Part shown: piece by piece, positions 15,680 to 24,327 of the stretch
How the letters are laid out: each line of letters begins with the position of its first letter
How positions within the stretch are numbered: position 1 is the first letter of the stretch
Assembly: GCA_039177555.1 (NCBI GenBank)
Contig: JBCDFV010000024.1
Span: forward strand, 1-64,000
DNA from: JANQGH01 sp039177555
GTDB lineage: Bacteria > Pseudomonadota > Alphaproteobacteria > DSM-16000 > Inquilinaceae
Length of the DNA stretch: 64,000 bases
Reading direction: 5' to 3'
The notes under the pieces: model-generated
Told to the model about the DNA's origin: nothing
Databases searched by the model: none
What the model saw: only the letters and a program-made list of their open reading frames with translations
Made by a program: the position numbers and the translations under genes

Positions 15680-16490
15680 CCAGCCTGGCTTTCCGTTCCG
15701 ACAGCCCCTGGGACAGCACCAACAACCCAAGCACGATCCAGACGATGGCCACCGTCGGCGCTGCCAACTGGACCGGGGCGAGCTGCCAATAGCCGCGCAG
15801 ATCGTTGATCATGGCGCCCCATTCCGCCTGGGGCGGGGCGATGCCGATGCCCAGGAAGCCCAGGGTTGCGATGGACAGAACGGTCTGTCCGACCGACAGC
15901 GAGCCGATGCTGAGCAGGTAGGGCGCCATGGTAGGCAGGATCTGGAGGCGAAAGATCCGCAGCGGTCCGGCACCGGCAAGACGGGACGCCAGCACGTGAT
16001 CGCTTGAAACCACGAACCGCCCCGTCGCGTGTGACAGACGGTAGTATTCCGGCCACTTCACAAACCAGAGCAGCAGTACAAGCGTGATCGCGCCGCCGCC
16101 CATCACGCCGGCAACCATCAAGACCACCAACATGCCGGGCAGCGCGTAGACCGCGTCCGCCACCAGGGTCAGCGTTGCCGACACGACACCGCCGGTCCAC
16201 AGCGCACAGCCGGTCAGTGCGATGCCCGTCGCGAGGCTCAAGACGACGATCGCCACCGCGATACCGGCGGAAAACCGGGCGCCATGCAGCACGCGGGCCA
16301 AAATGTCCCGACCGAACTGGTCGGCCCCAAGCGGATAGTCCGGGCCCGGCGGCGCCAGCGCATGGATAAGCGACTGGGCGTTGGGGTCAACCGGATAGAC
16401 CAGCGGCCCAACCGCCGCGACAACGAGAAAAACAAGCGTGAGACCGCCGCCGATGGTCGTCGAGACCTTGCGCGCCCTGTCCGGGTTCAT
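15663..16490 (-). CDS. ABC transporter permease, DppC/NikC type
   Basis: This is a 275-residue inner-membrane permease of the peptide/nickel family. An N-terminal transmembrane segment (LTLVFLVVAAVGPLVYP) is followed by the family motif PLGADQFGRDILARVLHGAR, then several membrane helices. The ATPase-docking loop is near ASRLAGAGPLRIFRLQILPT. It starts at MNPDRARK, overlapping the stop of the DppB-type gene by four bases, so the operon is translationally coupled. An in-frame extension upstream to 16583 lies in the other permease gene and was discarded. Confidence 0.9.
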   Translation of the reverse strand: MNPDRARKVSTTIGGGLTLVFLVVAAVGPLVYPVDPNAQSLIHALAPPGPDYPLGADQFGRDILARVLHGARFSAGIAVAIVVLSLATGIALTGCALWTGGVVSATLTLVADAVYALPGMLVVLMVAGVMGGGAITLVLLLWFVKWPEYYRLSHATGRFVVSSDHVLASRLAGAGPLRIFRLQILPTMAPYLLSIGSLSVGQTVLSIATLGFLGIGIAPPQAEWGAMINDLRGYWQLAPVQLAAPTVAIVWIVLGLLVLSQGLSERKARLDDAFS

Positions 16491-17428
16491 CGGCGTTCGT
16501 CCTGGCGGTAGAGCAGTCTCGTGATCGCTTCGGTCACCGCCGTGGCGACCAGGTAGAACACCACCAGCATGATGACCAGGCACTGCATGACCGGGATGTC
16601 GCGCGCCTTCACCGCCTCGATCAGGGCCCAGCCGACGCCGCGATAGTTGAAGACGGTCTCAATAACGATGACGTCGTAGATCAGGAATAGGAACACGACC
16701 GGTAGGTAGTTGAGGATGGGCAGCAGCGCATTCCTGACGCCATGGCGCAGGAACAGCCGTCGTTCCGGCACGCCGCGCATCAGCGCATGCACCATGAAGG
16801 GCTGGGCGCGCACGTCCGCCACGGCATTGCGCACGACCCGGCTCAGCGGACCCGCCAGGGCGATCGCGATCGTCAGGATCGGCAGCCACAGCCTGGCAAA
16901 GCCCGACAGCCCGGAAAGGCTGCCAAGCCCGCGATCTACGATGAAGAACTGCACCAGGAAGATCCCCAAAAGGAAGGTGGGGATGGTCGATAGCGTGGCG
17001 CTCAATGCGGTCAGGACAAGATCGAGGCGGCTGTTGGGTGCCCGACCGCACAGGAAGCCGATCGGCACGGCGAGGCAAAGGGCCGCCAGGAACCCCCAAA
17101 CAACGATGCGCAGGCTGTTGTGCAGATACGGGATGACATCCGTGAGTACCGGCCTGCCGGTGATCAGGGAATTGCCGAAGTCCAGCCGGACGACCTGCCC
17201 GAGCCATTCGGCGTATTGCACGAAAATGGGCCGATCAAGGCCGTAAGCCTGGCGCACCACATCGGCCAGGGCCTGGTTGGGCTGTACCCCCGGATAGCGA
17301 CCCGCCGCGACCCGAAGCGCCAGGTCGCCCGGCAATGTGTGCGCCACCCAAAAGCAAAAGGTGGCGACAAGCAGGGCGACCAGAAGCGCAAGCAGCAGGC
17401 TGCGGGCGATCGAAGACCGCCAGATCAT
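16487..17428 (-). CDS. ABC transporter permease, DppB/NikB type
   Basis: This 313-residue permease has the family's N-terminal transmembrane helix (SLLLALLVALLVATFCFWVA), then an extracytoplasmic region with YGLDRPIFVQYAEWLGQVVR and DFGNSLITGRPV, and five further hydrophobic segments. The ATPase-docking loop is HALMRGVPERRLFLRHGVRN. It pairs with the DppC-type protein to make the channel. Start and stop overlap its neighbours by four bases on each side, so it belongs to a four-gene operon headed by the binding protein. Confidence 0.9.
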   Translation of the reverse strand: MIWRSSIARSLLLALLVALLVATFCFWVAHTLPGDLALRVAAGRYPGVQPNQALADVVRQAYGLDRPIFVQYAEWLGQVVRLDFGNSLITGRPVLTDVIPYLHNSLRIVVWGFLAALCLAVPIGFLCGRAPNSRLDLVLTALSATLSTIPTFLLGIFLVQFFIVDRGLGSLSGLSGFARLWLPILTIAIALAGPLSRVVRNAVADVRAQPFMVHALMRGVPERRLFLRHGVRNALLPILNYLPVVFLFLIYDVIVIETVFNYRGVGWALIEAVKARDIPVMQCLVIMLVVFYLVATAVTEAITRLLYRQDERR

Positions 17429-18960
17429 TCGGTCCAGGTTAAGCGGTCGAGGCCGTAGCGCAGTTCGTAAACGTCGAATTCGAAGCCTTCGACGGCATCC
17501 GACACGGCGTACACCTCGTCATACCAGGTGATCGTGACCAGCGGCATTTCGGCATGGATCATTTCGATCATCTGTCGACGCATATCGCCCAGCGCATCGC
17601 TGTCCGCGGTCTGCTGATAGGCTTCCACCAAGGCGTCGAAATCGGCGTTGTGCCAATTCATGGAGCCCCAGTCGCCGCCATCCTGGTAAAAGTTCTCCGC
17701 CATCGCGCCGATCGGGTCGGGCACGTAGACAAAGGTGTCGGAGATGATGCCCGCCTCAAGGCTGCCGTCCGCATGACCGTCGGAGATCACCGACCAGTCG
17801 CCCTGCATGATGCTGACATCGATGCCGATATCACGCAGCATTTCCTGAACGGCGACGCCGATCAGCGGCAGTTCCGGCCGTGAATCGTAAGTCCGCAGTT
17901 CCATCTCGAACCGCTCGCCGTCGCGGACCAGGATACCGTCATCTCCCATCGCCCAACCGGCGCCTTCCAGCAGGGCGGCCGCTTGTTGGGGATCGAATTC
18001 AAACGGCGCCAGACCCGTGTCGTGCCAGGCGGCCAATGTCGGCGGGATAAGCTGGGTAGCCGCGGCGTCCGGGTTGCCGACGATCGCGCCGGCGATGCCC
18101 CTGCGGTCGATCGCCAGGCTGATGGCCCGGCGCACGTCCAACTCGTCATAGGGCGGCAGCGCGGCGTTCAGTTTCAACGCCCTGATGCGCGGCAGGCTTT
18201 GCACGTCCACCGATAGATTGTCGGCCCCTTCCAGCAGCTGAACCGCATTCGCCGGCAGTCCGAAGGCAAACTCGATCTCGCCGGCCGCGATCATGGCTTG
18301 CCGCGCCTGGACGTCGGGGACGAAATGATACTCCGCCCGCGATATGTTCGGCAGGTCGCCCCAATAATCCTGGTTGACCGCCAAGCGCATGACATTGGGG
18401 TCGCTGACATCTTCGACGCGGTAATAGCCGGTGCCGAACGGTGTCAGCACCGCCTCTTCTTCCAGGTTGGCGGCGGCGACAATGCCCGTGCTCCAGTCCG
18501 ACAAGTAGGCCGGGACCGGAGAAAACGGCCGTTCGAGCTGAATCACGACCTGGTCGCCTTCGGCGCGAATGTCGCTGATCGGCGCGTCGCGCAAGGCGTT
18601 TTCCGCGCGGAACGTGCTGAGATTGGCGGCGGCAACATCGGCGGTCAATGCGGTGCCATCGTGGAAAACGACGCCATCGCGGATCGTGAAGCGCCACTCC
18701 GTCAGGTCCTCATTGGCCGACCAGTCCGTTGCCAGCAGGCCAACGATTTCACCGTCCGGTCCGGGGCGCGTTAAGGTCTCGGTAACGCCCATGCGCTGCA
18801 GCGCCGTACCGGCAGACGGCGTTAGGGCGCTGATGTCCCAAGGTGCGGCAACGCGAACCGTGTCGTCATCCGGGCCCGCAAGCGCAATTGGAACGAAACC
18901 AAGCGAGACAACGCAACTCGCGGCGATCGCTACCAGAGTACCTCGCAACGCAACCTCCAT
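17425..18960 (-). CDS. ABC transporter substrate-binding protein, family 5 (peptide/nickel type)
   Basis: This 511-residue periplasmic binding protein has a signal peptide (hydrophobic core up to PIALAG, cleavage near residue 28). The fold is that of family 5 binding proteins: VTETLTRPGPDGEIVGLLAT, LTEWRFTIRDGVVFHDG and PFGTGYYRV are classical segments. It is first in an operon with two permeases and a fused ATPase. Its ligand cannot be read from sequence; dipeptides, nickel chelates and opine-like metallophores are all transported by this family. The gene starts at the only suitable ATG. Confidence 0.9.
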   Translation of the reverse strand: MEVALRGTLVAIAASCVVSLGFVPIALAGPDDDTVRVAAPWDISALTPSAGTALQRMGVTETLTRPGPDGEIVGLLATDWSANEDLTEWRFTIRDGVVFHDGTALTADVAAANLSTFRAENALRDAPISDIRAEGDQVVIQLERPFSPVPAYLSDWSTGIVAAANLEEEAVLTPFGTGYYRVEDVSDPNVMRLAVNQDYWGDLPNISRAEYHFVPDVQARQAMIAAGEIEFAFGLPANAVQLLEGADNLSVDVQSLPRIRALKLNAALPPYDELDVRRAISLAIDRRGIAGAIVGNPDAAATQLIPPTLAAWHDTGLAPFEFDPQQAAALLEGAGWAMGDDGILVRDGERFEMELRTYDSRPELPLIGVAVQEMLRDIGIDVSIMQGDWSVISDGHADGSLEAGIISDTFVYVPDPIGAMAENFYQDGGDWGSMNWHNADFDALVEAYQQTADSDALGDMRRQMIEMIHAEMPLVTITWYDEVYAVSDAVEGFEFDVYELRYGLDRLTWTE

Positions 18961-19333
18961 CTGTTAGGGCTGGCGAACGCCGTCACAGTCCAGCGAATAG
19001 GACGGCTGTTCCGCCTGTTCGGGCCGAGGCGGATCATTGCCCACGGGCCCATTGGCTCTTGCCAAACGAGACGCAGTCATAAGCACGGATGAGAATGAGA
19101 GGCAATTGCAGGTTAGGCGAGGCTGTTATGTGCCGAGCCTGATCGACCCTCAGGGCCTACCTCGAAGTCACGTGGCCGATTGCCGCCATTGACCGACGCG
19201 CCGAACATGGACAGTTGTTCAGGAATTGAACGTTGGACGTTGCCGACAGTCGCTCAAGGCCTCTCCGTTTGGTGGGCTTGTGGCGGAGAGGTATTTTGCG
19301 CCTCGATCGTTCAGACGCGGAGCTAGGATTGAG
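18961..19333. other. Intergenic region between divergent transcription units
   Basis: This 373-bp stretch lies between the binding-protein gene (minus) and the GNAT gene (plus). CCTCTCCG (19260-19267) and CGGAGAGG (19284-19291) can pair, followed by TATTTTG, which looks like a weak terminator or leader hairpin ahead of the acetyltransferase. A frame upstream of 19334 is open but lacks a ribosome site. No RNA gene was seen. Confidence 0.35.
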
Positions 19334-19846
19334 ATGCAGTTTGACCGGCTTGAGATCCGCTTTGCCGAGGCGGCAGACACCTCGACGCTCGCGGGGTTGA
19401 TGCTGGAAGCGAATCGTCACTACTGGGGCGCGTGGGACGGTGCTTCGGCAATGACCGCCGCGTCGGCACAGGCGATGATCGCCGGACAGTCGGGGTGCAA
19501 GGCGATCATTGCCTGGCAGGGTGGTCTACCAATTGCCTTCGCCACGGTTAGCGTCCTGCATCCCGCGCCCAGCGAGCACGGTACTCTTTTCATGAAGGAT
19601 CTTTTTGTTACCGAGAACGCCAGAGGAACCGGTGTCGGAACGCATGTCATGCGTCATCTTGCCGGATTGGCGATGAAGCTTGGCTGCCAGCGCTTCGATT
19701 GGACGGCGGAAACGGACAATCCGCGGGCATTGGCGTTTTACGATCGGCTCGGTGCAACGCGTGTCGAGGAAAAGGTCTATTTCAGGTTCAGCGCTCAGAC
19801 ACTGGCCAGCCTTGCCGCGGAACCGAGTCAAGACGGCGACACCTGA
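19334..19846 (+). CDS. GNAT-family N-acetyltransferase
   Basis: This 170-residue protein has the GNAT fold that transfers an acyl group from acyl-CoA. Motif A, which binds the CoA pyrophosphate, is visible as LFVTENARGTGVGTHVMRHL (Q/RxxGxG/A form RGTGVG). Motif B follows as WTAETDNPRALAFYDRLGAT, the usual signature of this family. The ATG at 19334, preceded by AGGA, was preferred to an in-frame start at 19226. It stands alone between the ABC operon and convergent pyrC. The substrate (amine, protein N-terminus or antibiotic) is unknown. Confidence 0.85.
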   Translation: MQFDRLEIRFAEAADTSTLAGLMLEANRHYWGAWDGASAMTAASAQAMIAGQSGCKAIIAWQGGLPIAFATVSVLHPAPSEHGTLFMKDLFVTENARGTGVGTHVMRHLAGLAMKLGCQRFDWTAETDNPRALAFYDRLGATRVEEKVYFRFSAQTLASLAAEPSQDGDT

Positions 19847-19887
19847 CGATTTCGCACCAGCCCGGCGTCGTCCGTGGCCCGGCTGCG

Positions 19888-20967
19888 TCAGCCTTCGAAG
19901 CGCCAGGCCAGGGTTTCGCCGGCGTGGAACGGCACGACATGGACGCTGTCGTTGCCCATCAGGTCGGGCACCTGCTGCGGTGTCCGGCGCAGCGTGACGG
20001 TCCCGGTATTCAGCGGCAGGCCGTAAAAGCGTGGGCCGAACTCCGACGCGAACGCCTCCAGCCGGTCCAGCGCGCCTTCCTCCTCGAACGTCTGGGCATA
20101 GCTTTCCAGCGCGGTCGGCGCGCTGAAAATGCCGGCGCAGCCACAGGCGCTTTCCTTGTCGTGCCTGGGGTGGGGCGCGGTATCGGTTCCAAGGAAGAAT
20201 TTGGGGTTGCCCGACGTCGCCGCCTTGCGCAGCGCGTCCTTGTGGCGGCGGCGCTTGGCCACCGGCAGGCAGAAGGCGTGCGGCCGGATCCCGCCCTCGA
20301 ACAGCGCGTTGCGGTCGATCCGCAGATGGTGCGCGGTAATCGTCGCCGCCAAGGTCGATGACGATGCCTCGACGAAGCGAACCGAGTCCTCGGTGGTGAT
20401 GTGTTCCAGCACCACCTTCAGATCGGGGAACGCCGCCCGCACGGGGGTGAGCACCGTCTCAAGGAACACCGCCTCCCGGTCAAAGATGTCGATATCGGGC
20501 GCGGTGACCTCGCCATGGATCAGCAGCGGCATGCCGATGTTTTGCATGCGCTCCAGCACCGGCCAGATCTTGCGCACATCCGTGACGCCGGCCGCCGAGT
20601 TGGTCGTGGCGCCCGCCGGGTAGAGCTTGCACGCCGTGAAGACGCCGTCCTTGAAGCCGGTCGCGATCTCGTCGGCGTCGATCTCATCGGTCAGATAGGC
20701 GGTCATCAAGGGCGTGAACCGGCGGTCTTTGGGCAGCGCGTTTAGAATGCGCGTGCGGTACGCCTCCGCCGCGGCAACCGTCGTTACCGGTGGAACCAGG
20801 TTCGGCATGACGATGGCGCGGGCAAACTGGCGGGCCGTATGGTCGGCAACGAAGGAGAGCATGTCCCCGTCGCGGAAATGGACGTGCCAGTCGTCCGGCT
20901 CACGCAGGACCAGAATGTCGTCGTCGTCCTGGGACCGCTCCCCGCTCCCATTGTCCTGAAGGCTCAC
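19888..20967 (-). CDS. pyrC: Dihydroorotase, class II
   Basis: This enzyme cyclises N-carbamoyl-aspartate to dihydroorotate in pyrimidine synthesis. The 359-residue product fits class II enzymes such as E. coli PyrC (348). Zinc ligands and substrate motifs are visible: DDWHVHFRDGDML (HxH, about residue 26), FTACKLYPAGATTNS (bridging Lys), LLIHGEV, VLEHITT and FLGTDTAPHPRHDKE (catalytic Asp). The GTG at 20967 was chosen because GGGGGAAG lies just before it and the open frame further upstream encodes no family sequence. It follows the rhodanese gene in the same direction, 116 bp downstream. Confidence 0.93.
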   Translation of the reverse strand: MSLQDNGSGERSQDDDDILVLREPDDWHVHFRDGDMLSFVADHTARQFARAIVMPNLVPPVTTVAAAEAYRTRILNALPKDRRFTPLMTAYLTDEIDADEIATGFKDGVFTACKLYPAGATTNSAAGVTDVRKIWPVLERMQNIGMPLLIHGEVTAPDIDIFDREAVFLETVLTPVRAAFPDLKVVLEHITTEDSVRFVEASSSTLAATITAHHLRIDRNALFEGGIRPHAFCLPVAKRRRHKDALRKAATSGNPKFFLGTDTAPHPRHDKESACGCAGIFSAPTALESYAQTFEEEGALDRLEAFASEFGPRFYGLPLNTGTVTLRRTPQQVPDLMGNDSVHVVPFHAGETLAWRFEG

Positions 20968-21083
20968 TTGCTTCCCCCGTCCAGCTGCGCCGCCGCGCAT
21001 GGAGATACGGTGTCGGGCGCGCAACGGCAACGACCGATCCTTCAACACCGGGGTCCGTGCGTCATTATCACCGCAGGTCGGTG

Positions 21084-21431
21084 TCAGTAGCGGGCCATGT
21101 CCGGGTCCACATGGCGTGCCCATGCGTCGATGCCGCCGGCCAGGTTCAAGGCGTTGTCAAACCCGTTCCGGCGCAGAAACGCCGTTACCATGGCGCTGCG
21201 CACGCCGTGATGGCAGACGATGATCAGCGGGGTCTCACGCGGCAGCCCGTCGAGCGCGTCCGGAACCCGCTGCATGGGGATCGTGACGCTGCCGTCGATG
21301 ACGCACACGGCCAACTCCTGCGGCTCGCGAATGTCGAGCACCGTATGCGCCGCGCCGCTGTTCCGCATCTCGGCCAGATGATGGACGTCGATATCATGGT
21401 CGGGCGGTTGCATCTGGTCCGCCCCACTCAT
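21084..21431 (-). CDS. Single-domain rhodanese (sulfurtransferase-like)
   Basis: This 115-residue protein is one rhodanese domain. Conserved pieces are VLDIREPQELAVCVIDGSVT, IPMQRVPDAL and the active-site loop IIVCHHGVRSAMV, where the cysteine can carry a persulfide. The C-terminal NLAGGIDAWARHVDP is also typical. The start at MSGADQM (21431) was preferred over an extension to 21509. It lies between the MarR-led operon and pyrC on the same strand and may share a transcript with either. Its sulfur donor and acceptor are unknown. Confidence 0.9.
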   Translation of the reverse strand: MSGADQMQPPDHDIDVHHLAEMRNSGAAHTVLDIREPQELAVCVIDGSVTIPMQRVPDALDGLPRETPLIIVCHHGVRSAMVTAFLRRNGFDNALNLAGGIDAWARHVDPDMARY

Positions 21432-21522
21432 GTGCCTGCCCCCCGCCTTGCGGGCGCTGCCGTTTCCGGCGCTTGCGACCCTGGTTGGGACCGTGAGCGG
21501 TGCCGACACAGGCTATGAGACA

Positions 21523-21930
21523 TCATGCGGCGGTCCCCGCGTCAGAATGGCCGGCCGCGCCCCAGAAGGCGACGGTCTCGGCGACCATCGCGGCGTGGGC
21601 GGCCGCCGCGTCCGGGCCGGACGGGTCGCCGCCAAAGCGCCCGAGTTCCCTGGCCAGATCGAAAAAGCCGGGCGCCGGCAAACCGCCGCCCGCGCGACTG
21701 ATCACCAGCGCGGCGATGAAGGGGTGGCCGTTGGCGGCATCTTCCCGCATCAGCCCTTCCAGCGCTTGCGTGACCTGGTGAATCGTATGGGGCGGCTGAA
21801 GCGCCAGGGCCCCGGCCACCGCCCGGTACGTCACCGGCTCACCCCGCACCGCGATGCGTTGAAGGTGGGCCCGAAGGCGCCTCGTCAGCGGTTGCGGTGT
21901 CGGCATGGTGCTTTCGGCCGGGTCCGTCAT
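21523..21930 (-). CDS. Conserved hypothetical protein, possible winged-helix fold
   Basis: This is a 135-residue soluble protein. The segment LTRRLRAHLQRIAVRGEPVT, then YRAVAGALALQPPHTIHQVT, reads like a winged helix of the kind seen in alkyltransferase-type DNA-binding domains, followed by RAGGGLPAPGFFDLAREL. I do not recognise the family with confidence. The start overlaps the DUF6522-like gene stop by four bases, so it is translationally coupled in the MarR-led operon. No catalytic Cys motif (PCHR) of methyltransferases is present, so a repair function is not supported. Confidence 0.6.
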   Translation of the reverse strand: MTDPAESTMPTPQPLTRRLRAHLQRIAVRGEPVTYRAVAGALALQPPHTIHQVTQALEGLMREDAANGHPFIAALVISRAGGGLPAPGFFDLARELGRFGGDPSGPDAAAAHAAMVAETVAFWGAAGHSDAGTAA

Positions 21931-22247
21931 GATGTGAGCTTTACCAGATCGAGCAGGCTGGGCGGCCCCTTCACCGGCTTGGCTTGGGGCGCTGGCAGCG
22001 GGTCCTCCGACAGGCTGCCGTCGGGGCCGATCACGACGCGCCAAACCCGCGCCCGGTAACGGAAGGTGAGACGGGTCCGGCCGGCGTCTTCGTTCTCGCC
22101 GGTTTCCGCGACGCTCATGACCAGGCCCTTGGCCATGTTCTCCTTCAGCGCCGCGACGGTGAGGCCCAGCTTGGGCGCCAGTATCTCGGCCTCGACGGTA
22201 ATCTCGCCGTCATCCAAGCGGACCGGCGCCGGCGACGACGGGGTCAT
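21927..22247 (-). CDS. DUF6522-like protein
   Basis: This is a small 106-residue cytosolic protein. The pattern VRLDDGEITVEAEILAPKLG, then LKENMAKGLVMSVAETGENE and FRYRARVWRVVIGPDGSL, matches my memory of the DUF6522 family; this was not verified by search. No enzyme motif is visible. It is sandwiched between the MarR-type regulator (ATGA overlap) and a hypothetical gene (ATGA overlap), so the three proteins are made together, which suggests a common process governed by the regulator. Confidence 0.65.
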   Translation of the reverse strand: MTPSSPAPVRLDDGEITVEAEILAPKLGLTVAALKENMAKGLVMSVAETGENEDAGRTRLTFRYRARVWRVVIGPDGSLSEDPLPAPQAKPVKGPPSLLDLVKLTS

Positions 22248-22843
22248 CGCCAGGCCGCCCCACCGCGTGGCGGCGCGGTTTTGCCGGCATTGAAGTTGAT
22301 GCAGAGCTGCGCCAGCTCGTCCGCCGTGAGGGCCTCGTTCACGAAGCCGCATTCATGACCGGTCGCGCCCTCTTGGCAGCAGCCGTCGCCTTGGAAATGC
22401 ACGCAGGTCTCGCACGTGCCGAACAGCGGTTTGCCCGCTTGCAGGGCAACGCTGCCAAGCAAGCGCCGAAGCGCGACGGAGAATTTGTCGCGGACGCCAG
22501 GGGGCAAGGCGTCAGCCGCCCGAACCAGGGCTTCGATGGGGTCGTCGCTCAGAACAGCCCTGGCCTTCCCCGTCAGGTCCAGCCTGACGCTTCGGCCATC
22601 GGTCGCCGATCGGGTCTGTGTCAGATAGCCGTCCGCGACCAGGCCCTTGATGGTTTGAGAGGCGGTGCCCCGCGTCGTGCCGTGAAACGCCGCAAACGCG
22701 GACGGGGTGCGCGAAAAGCGATTGGCCCGCGCGAAGTATCTCAGCCCGGCCCACTGGACCGGCGTCAGGCCGCCCACGGCCCCGTCGCCCGACGCGATCC
22801 GCCCGAGATGAACAATCAACTCGGCGATACCACGGCTGTCCAT
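22244..22843 (-). CDS. MarR-like regulator with a C-terminal cysteine cluster
   Basis: This 199-residue protein begins with a MarR-type winged helix: LTPVQWAGLRYFARANRFSR, then GTASQTIKGLVADGYLTQTR and SATDGRSVRLDLT (wing). After about residue 135 it adds a tail with CETC, CC and two more Cys (HECGF, LCINF), six in all. Such a cluster could bind a metal or iron-sulfur cluster and sense redox, NO or oxygen; that is inference. It is first in an operon with a DUF6522-like and a hypothetical gene. A near-palindrome at 22899-22930, upstream of the start, is a candidate operator for autoregulation. Confidence 0.8.
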   Translation of the reverse strand: MDSRGIAELIVHLGRIASGDGAVGGLTPVQWAGLRYFARANRFSRTPSAFAAFHGTTRGTASQTIKGLVADGYLTQTRSATDGRSVRLDLTGKARAVLSDDPIEALVRAADALPPGVRDKFSVALRRLLGSVALQAGKPLFGTCETCVHFQGDGCCQEGATGHECGFVNEALTADELAQLCINFNAGKTAPPRGGAAWR

Positions 22844-22898
22844 GTCGCGCTCCTTGTCCACGGGGTCGCCAGGTCGCTATGCCCACCGGCGGATGCGG

Positions 22899-22930
22899 GT
22901 CATATAGTATCGTTCTCAAACTACTATGAC
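22899..22930. promoter_or_regulatory. Candidate operator of the MarR-like regulator
   Basis: GTCATATAGTA (22899-22909) faces TACTATGAC (22922-22930), an inverted repeat with a 2-nt bulge, about 60-90 bp upstream of the MarR-like start in an AT-rich patch. A second inverted repeat, TTTCGAAACC (22941-22950) and GGTTTCGAAA (22965-22974), follows. Either could be bound by the dimeric regulator. Confidence 0.45.
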
Positions 22931-23025
22931 AAGGATATGATTTCGAAACCTTACTAAATTGGCTGGTTTCGAAACGATCGGACCGAGCGTTCGCCGGCTG
23001 CGGGAAAATGCAGATCGGCAGCCGT

Positions 23026-23131
23026 GCGTGCCGGTGGGTAAAGCGGTTTGCGGCGGGTGGCCTTTCGCCCAATCGACGGGGCGTCATCGAGGGGATATCG
23101 GGACCGAAACGACACCCCCAAAAGTCGGTGG
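23026..23131 (+). pseudogene. Decayed copy of the cas2 3' end
   Basis: This stretch aligns with the last 100 or so bases of cas2 (to 12846). Shared blocks include TGCCGGTGG, GGCCTTTCGC-type sequence, TCGACGRGGCG and ACACCCCCAAAAG. Several indels break the frame, and the stop TAG has become TGG. It runs straight into a copy of the array leader. It is a relic showing that array 2 came from a duplication of the cas2-leader-repeat junction. Confidence 0.75.
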
Positions 23132-23180
23132 CCGAAGCCCGCTTCAAAAACCCGTTCCATCTCAGTAGATTACAGCAAGA
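23132..23180 (+). promoter_or_regulatory. Leader of CRISPR array 2 (duplicate of leader 1)
   Basis: The 49 bp before the first repeat match leader 1 closely, including AGCCCGCTTC and CAGTAGATTACAG. The distance from the former cas2 stop to the first repeat is the same (50 bp) as at array 1. The integration site therefore looks intact, and array 2 could accept spacers from the same Cas1-Cas2. Confidence 0.8.
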
Positions 23181-24185
23181 CCGTTCCCCGCACGCGCGGG
23201 GATGAACCGGTTGCATGATGAGACCCTCGCTTCCGCTCGACCCGTTCCCCGCACGCGCGGGGATGAACCGTCGTAGCCAACCGGCAGGGCTTCGAACGTG
23301 CCCCGTTCCCCGCACGCGCGGGGATGAACCGACAATTTCTCGGTGACGTTGTTTCAGGCTGACCCGTTCCCCGCACGCGCGGGGATGAACCGAGGTTCGC
23401 AAACAGAATTTCAGGTCTGCGGCACCGTTCCCCGCACGCGCGGGGATGAACCGAGGCGTGGGGCGACACCGGCGATTGGCCTGATCCGTTCCCCGCACGC
23501 GCGGGGATGAACCGAGCCGGGCACTCTGCGCGGTCTCGGGCTGTCCCCGTTCCCCGCACGCGCGGGGATGAACCGGAGGTCTGATGGACGATTTCAACAG
23601 CGCGCGTCCGTTCCCCGCACGCGCGGGGATGAACCGGACTTGATCAGCGAGAACGCGTCCGATGTGCACCGTTCCCCGCACGCGCGGGGATGAACCGGCC
23701 TGTCTTCACGGCGTCCCGTATCCGCTGCGCCGTTCCCCGCACGCGCGGGGATGAACCGCTCATCCTCTAGCCGCTTAACCAGCAATGGCCCCGTTCCCCG
23801 CACGCGCGGGGATGAACCGGATTTCCACTACTGGCACCCGCACGGCCATCACCGTTCCCCGCACGCGCGGGGATGAACCGGTCGGCATCCTCGAAATAGG
23901 CGTTCATCTGCCCCGTTCCCCGCACGCGCGGGGATGAACCGGGACCAGACCCCGTCCCCCCAACGCGTCGGCACCGTTCCCCGCACGCGCGGGGATGAAC
24001 CGAAGTATTAATCCAATGCCGATGAGCAGTCCGCCCGTTCCGCGCACGCGCGGGGATGAACCGGGGTTTGAACTGTTCATGGTCTCGGCCGCCGACCGTT
24101 CCCCGCACGCGCGCGGACGAACCGCGTCTGCTCCAGCGTCGAGTGGTTCAGCAGTTCCGTTCCCCGCACACGCGGGGATGAATCT
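23181..24185 (+). CRISPR. CRISPR array 2, type I-E, 17 repeats and 16 spacers
   Basis: The 29-nt repeat and 61-bp period are the same as in array 1, with 32-nt spacers. Repeats 1-14 equal the array 1 consensus. Repeat 15 (24035) has one change (TTCCGCGCAC), repeat 16 (24096) has changes around GCGCGGACGAACCG, and repeat 17 (24157) reads CACACGCGGGG and ends GATGAATCT. Decay is again at the end away from the leader, giving plus-strand orientation. There are no cas genes next to it apart from the cas2 relic, so it depends on the locus 9 kb upstream. None of its spacers is shared with array 1 by eye. Confidence 0.98.
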
Positions 24186-24327
24186 GTGGCCGGTCGATCG
24201 TGCCGGCCCTCTTGGTTCGGCGAGGTCGGGCATTGCTCTGGTCGGCGGGGGGTCGGACATGCTAGCGCAGGGGCGGCGGGCGATTTGTGCTGGCCGACAA
24301 GGGGAACCATGCGTGGGGGGCGCAGGG

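Noticed and set aside
17425..18960. Nickel-specific binding protein NikA
   Set aside because: The fold is family 5, but no nickel-specific residues or nickel enzyme neighbours could be recognised, so the ligand was left open.
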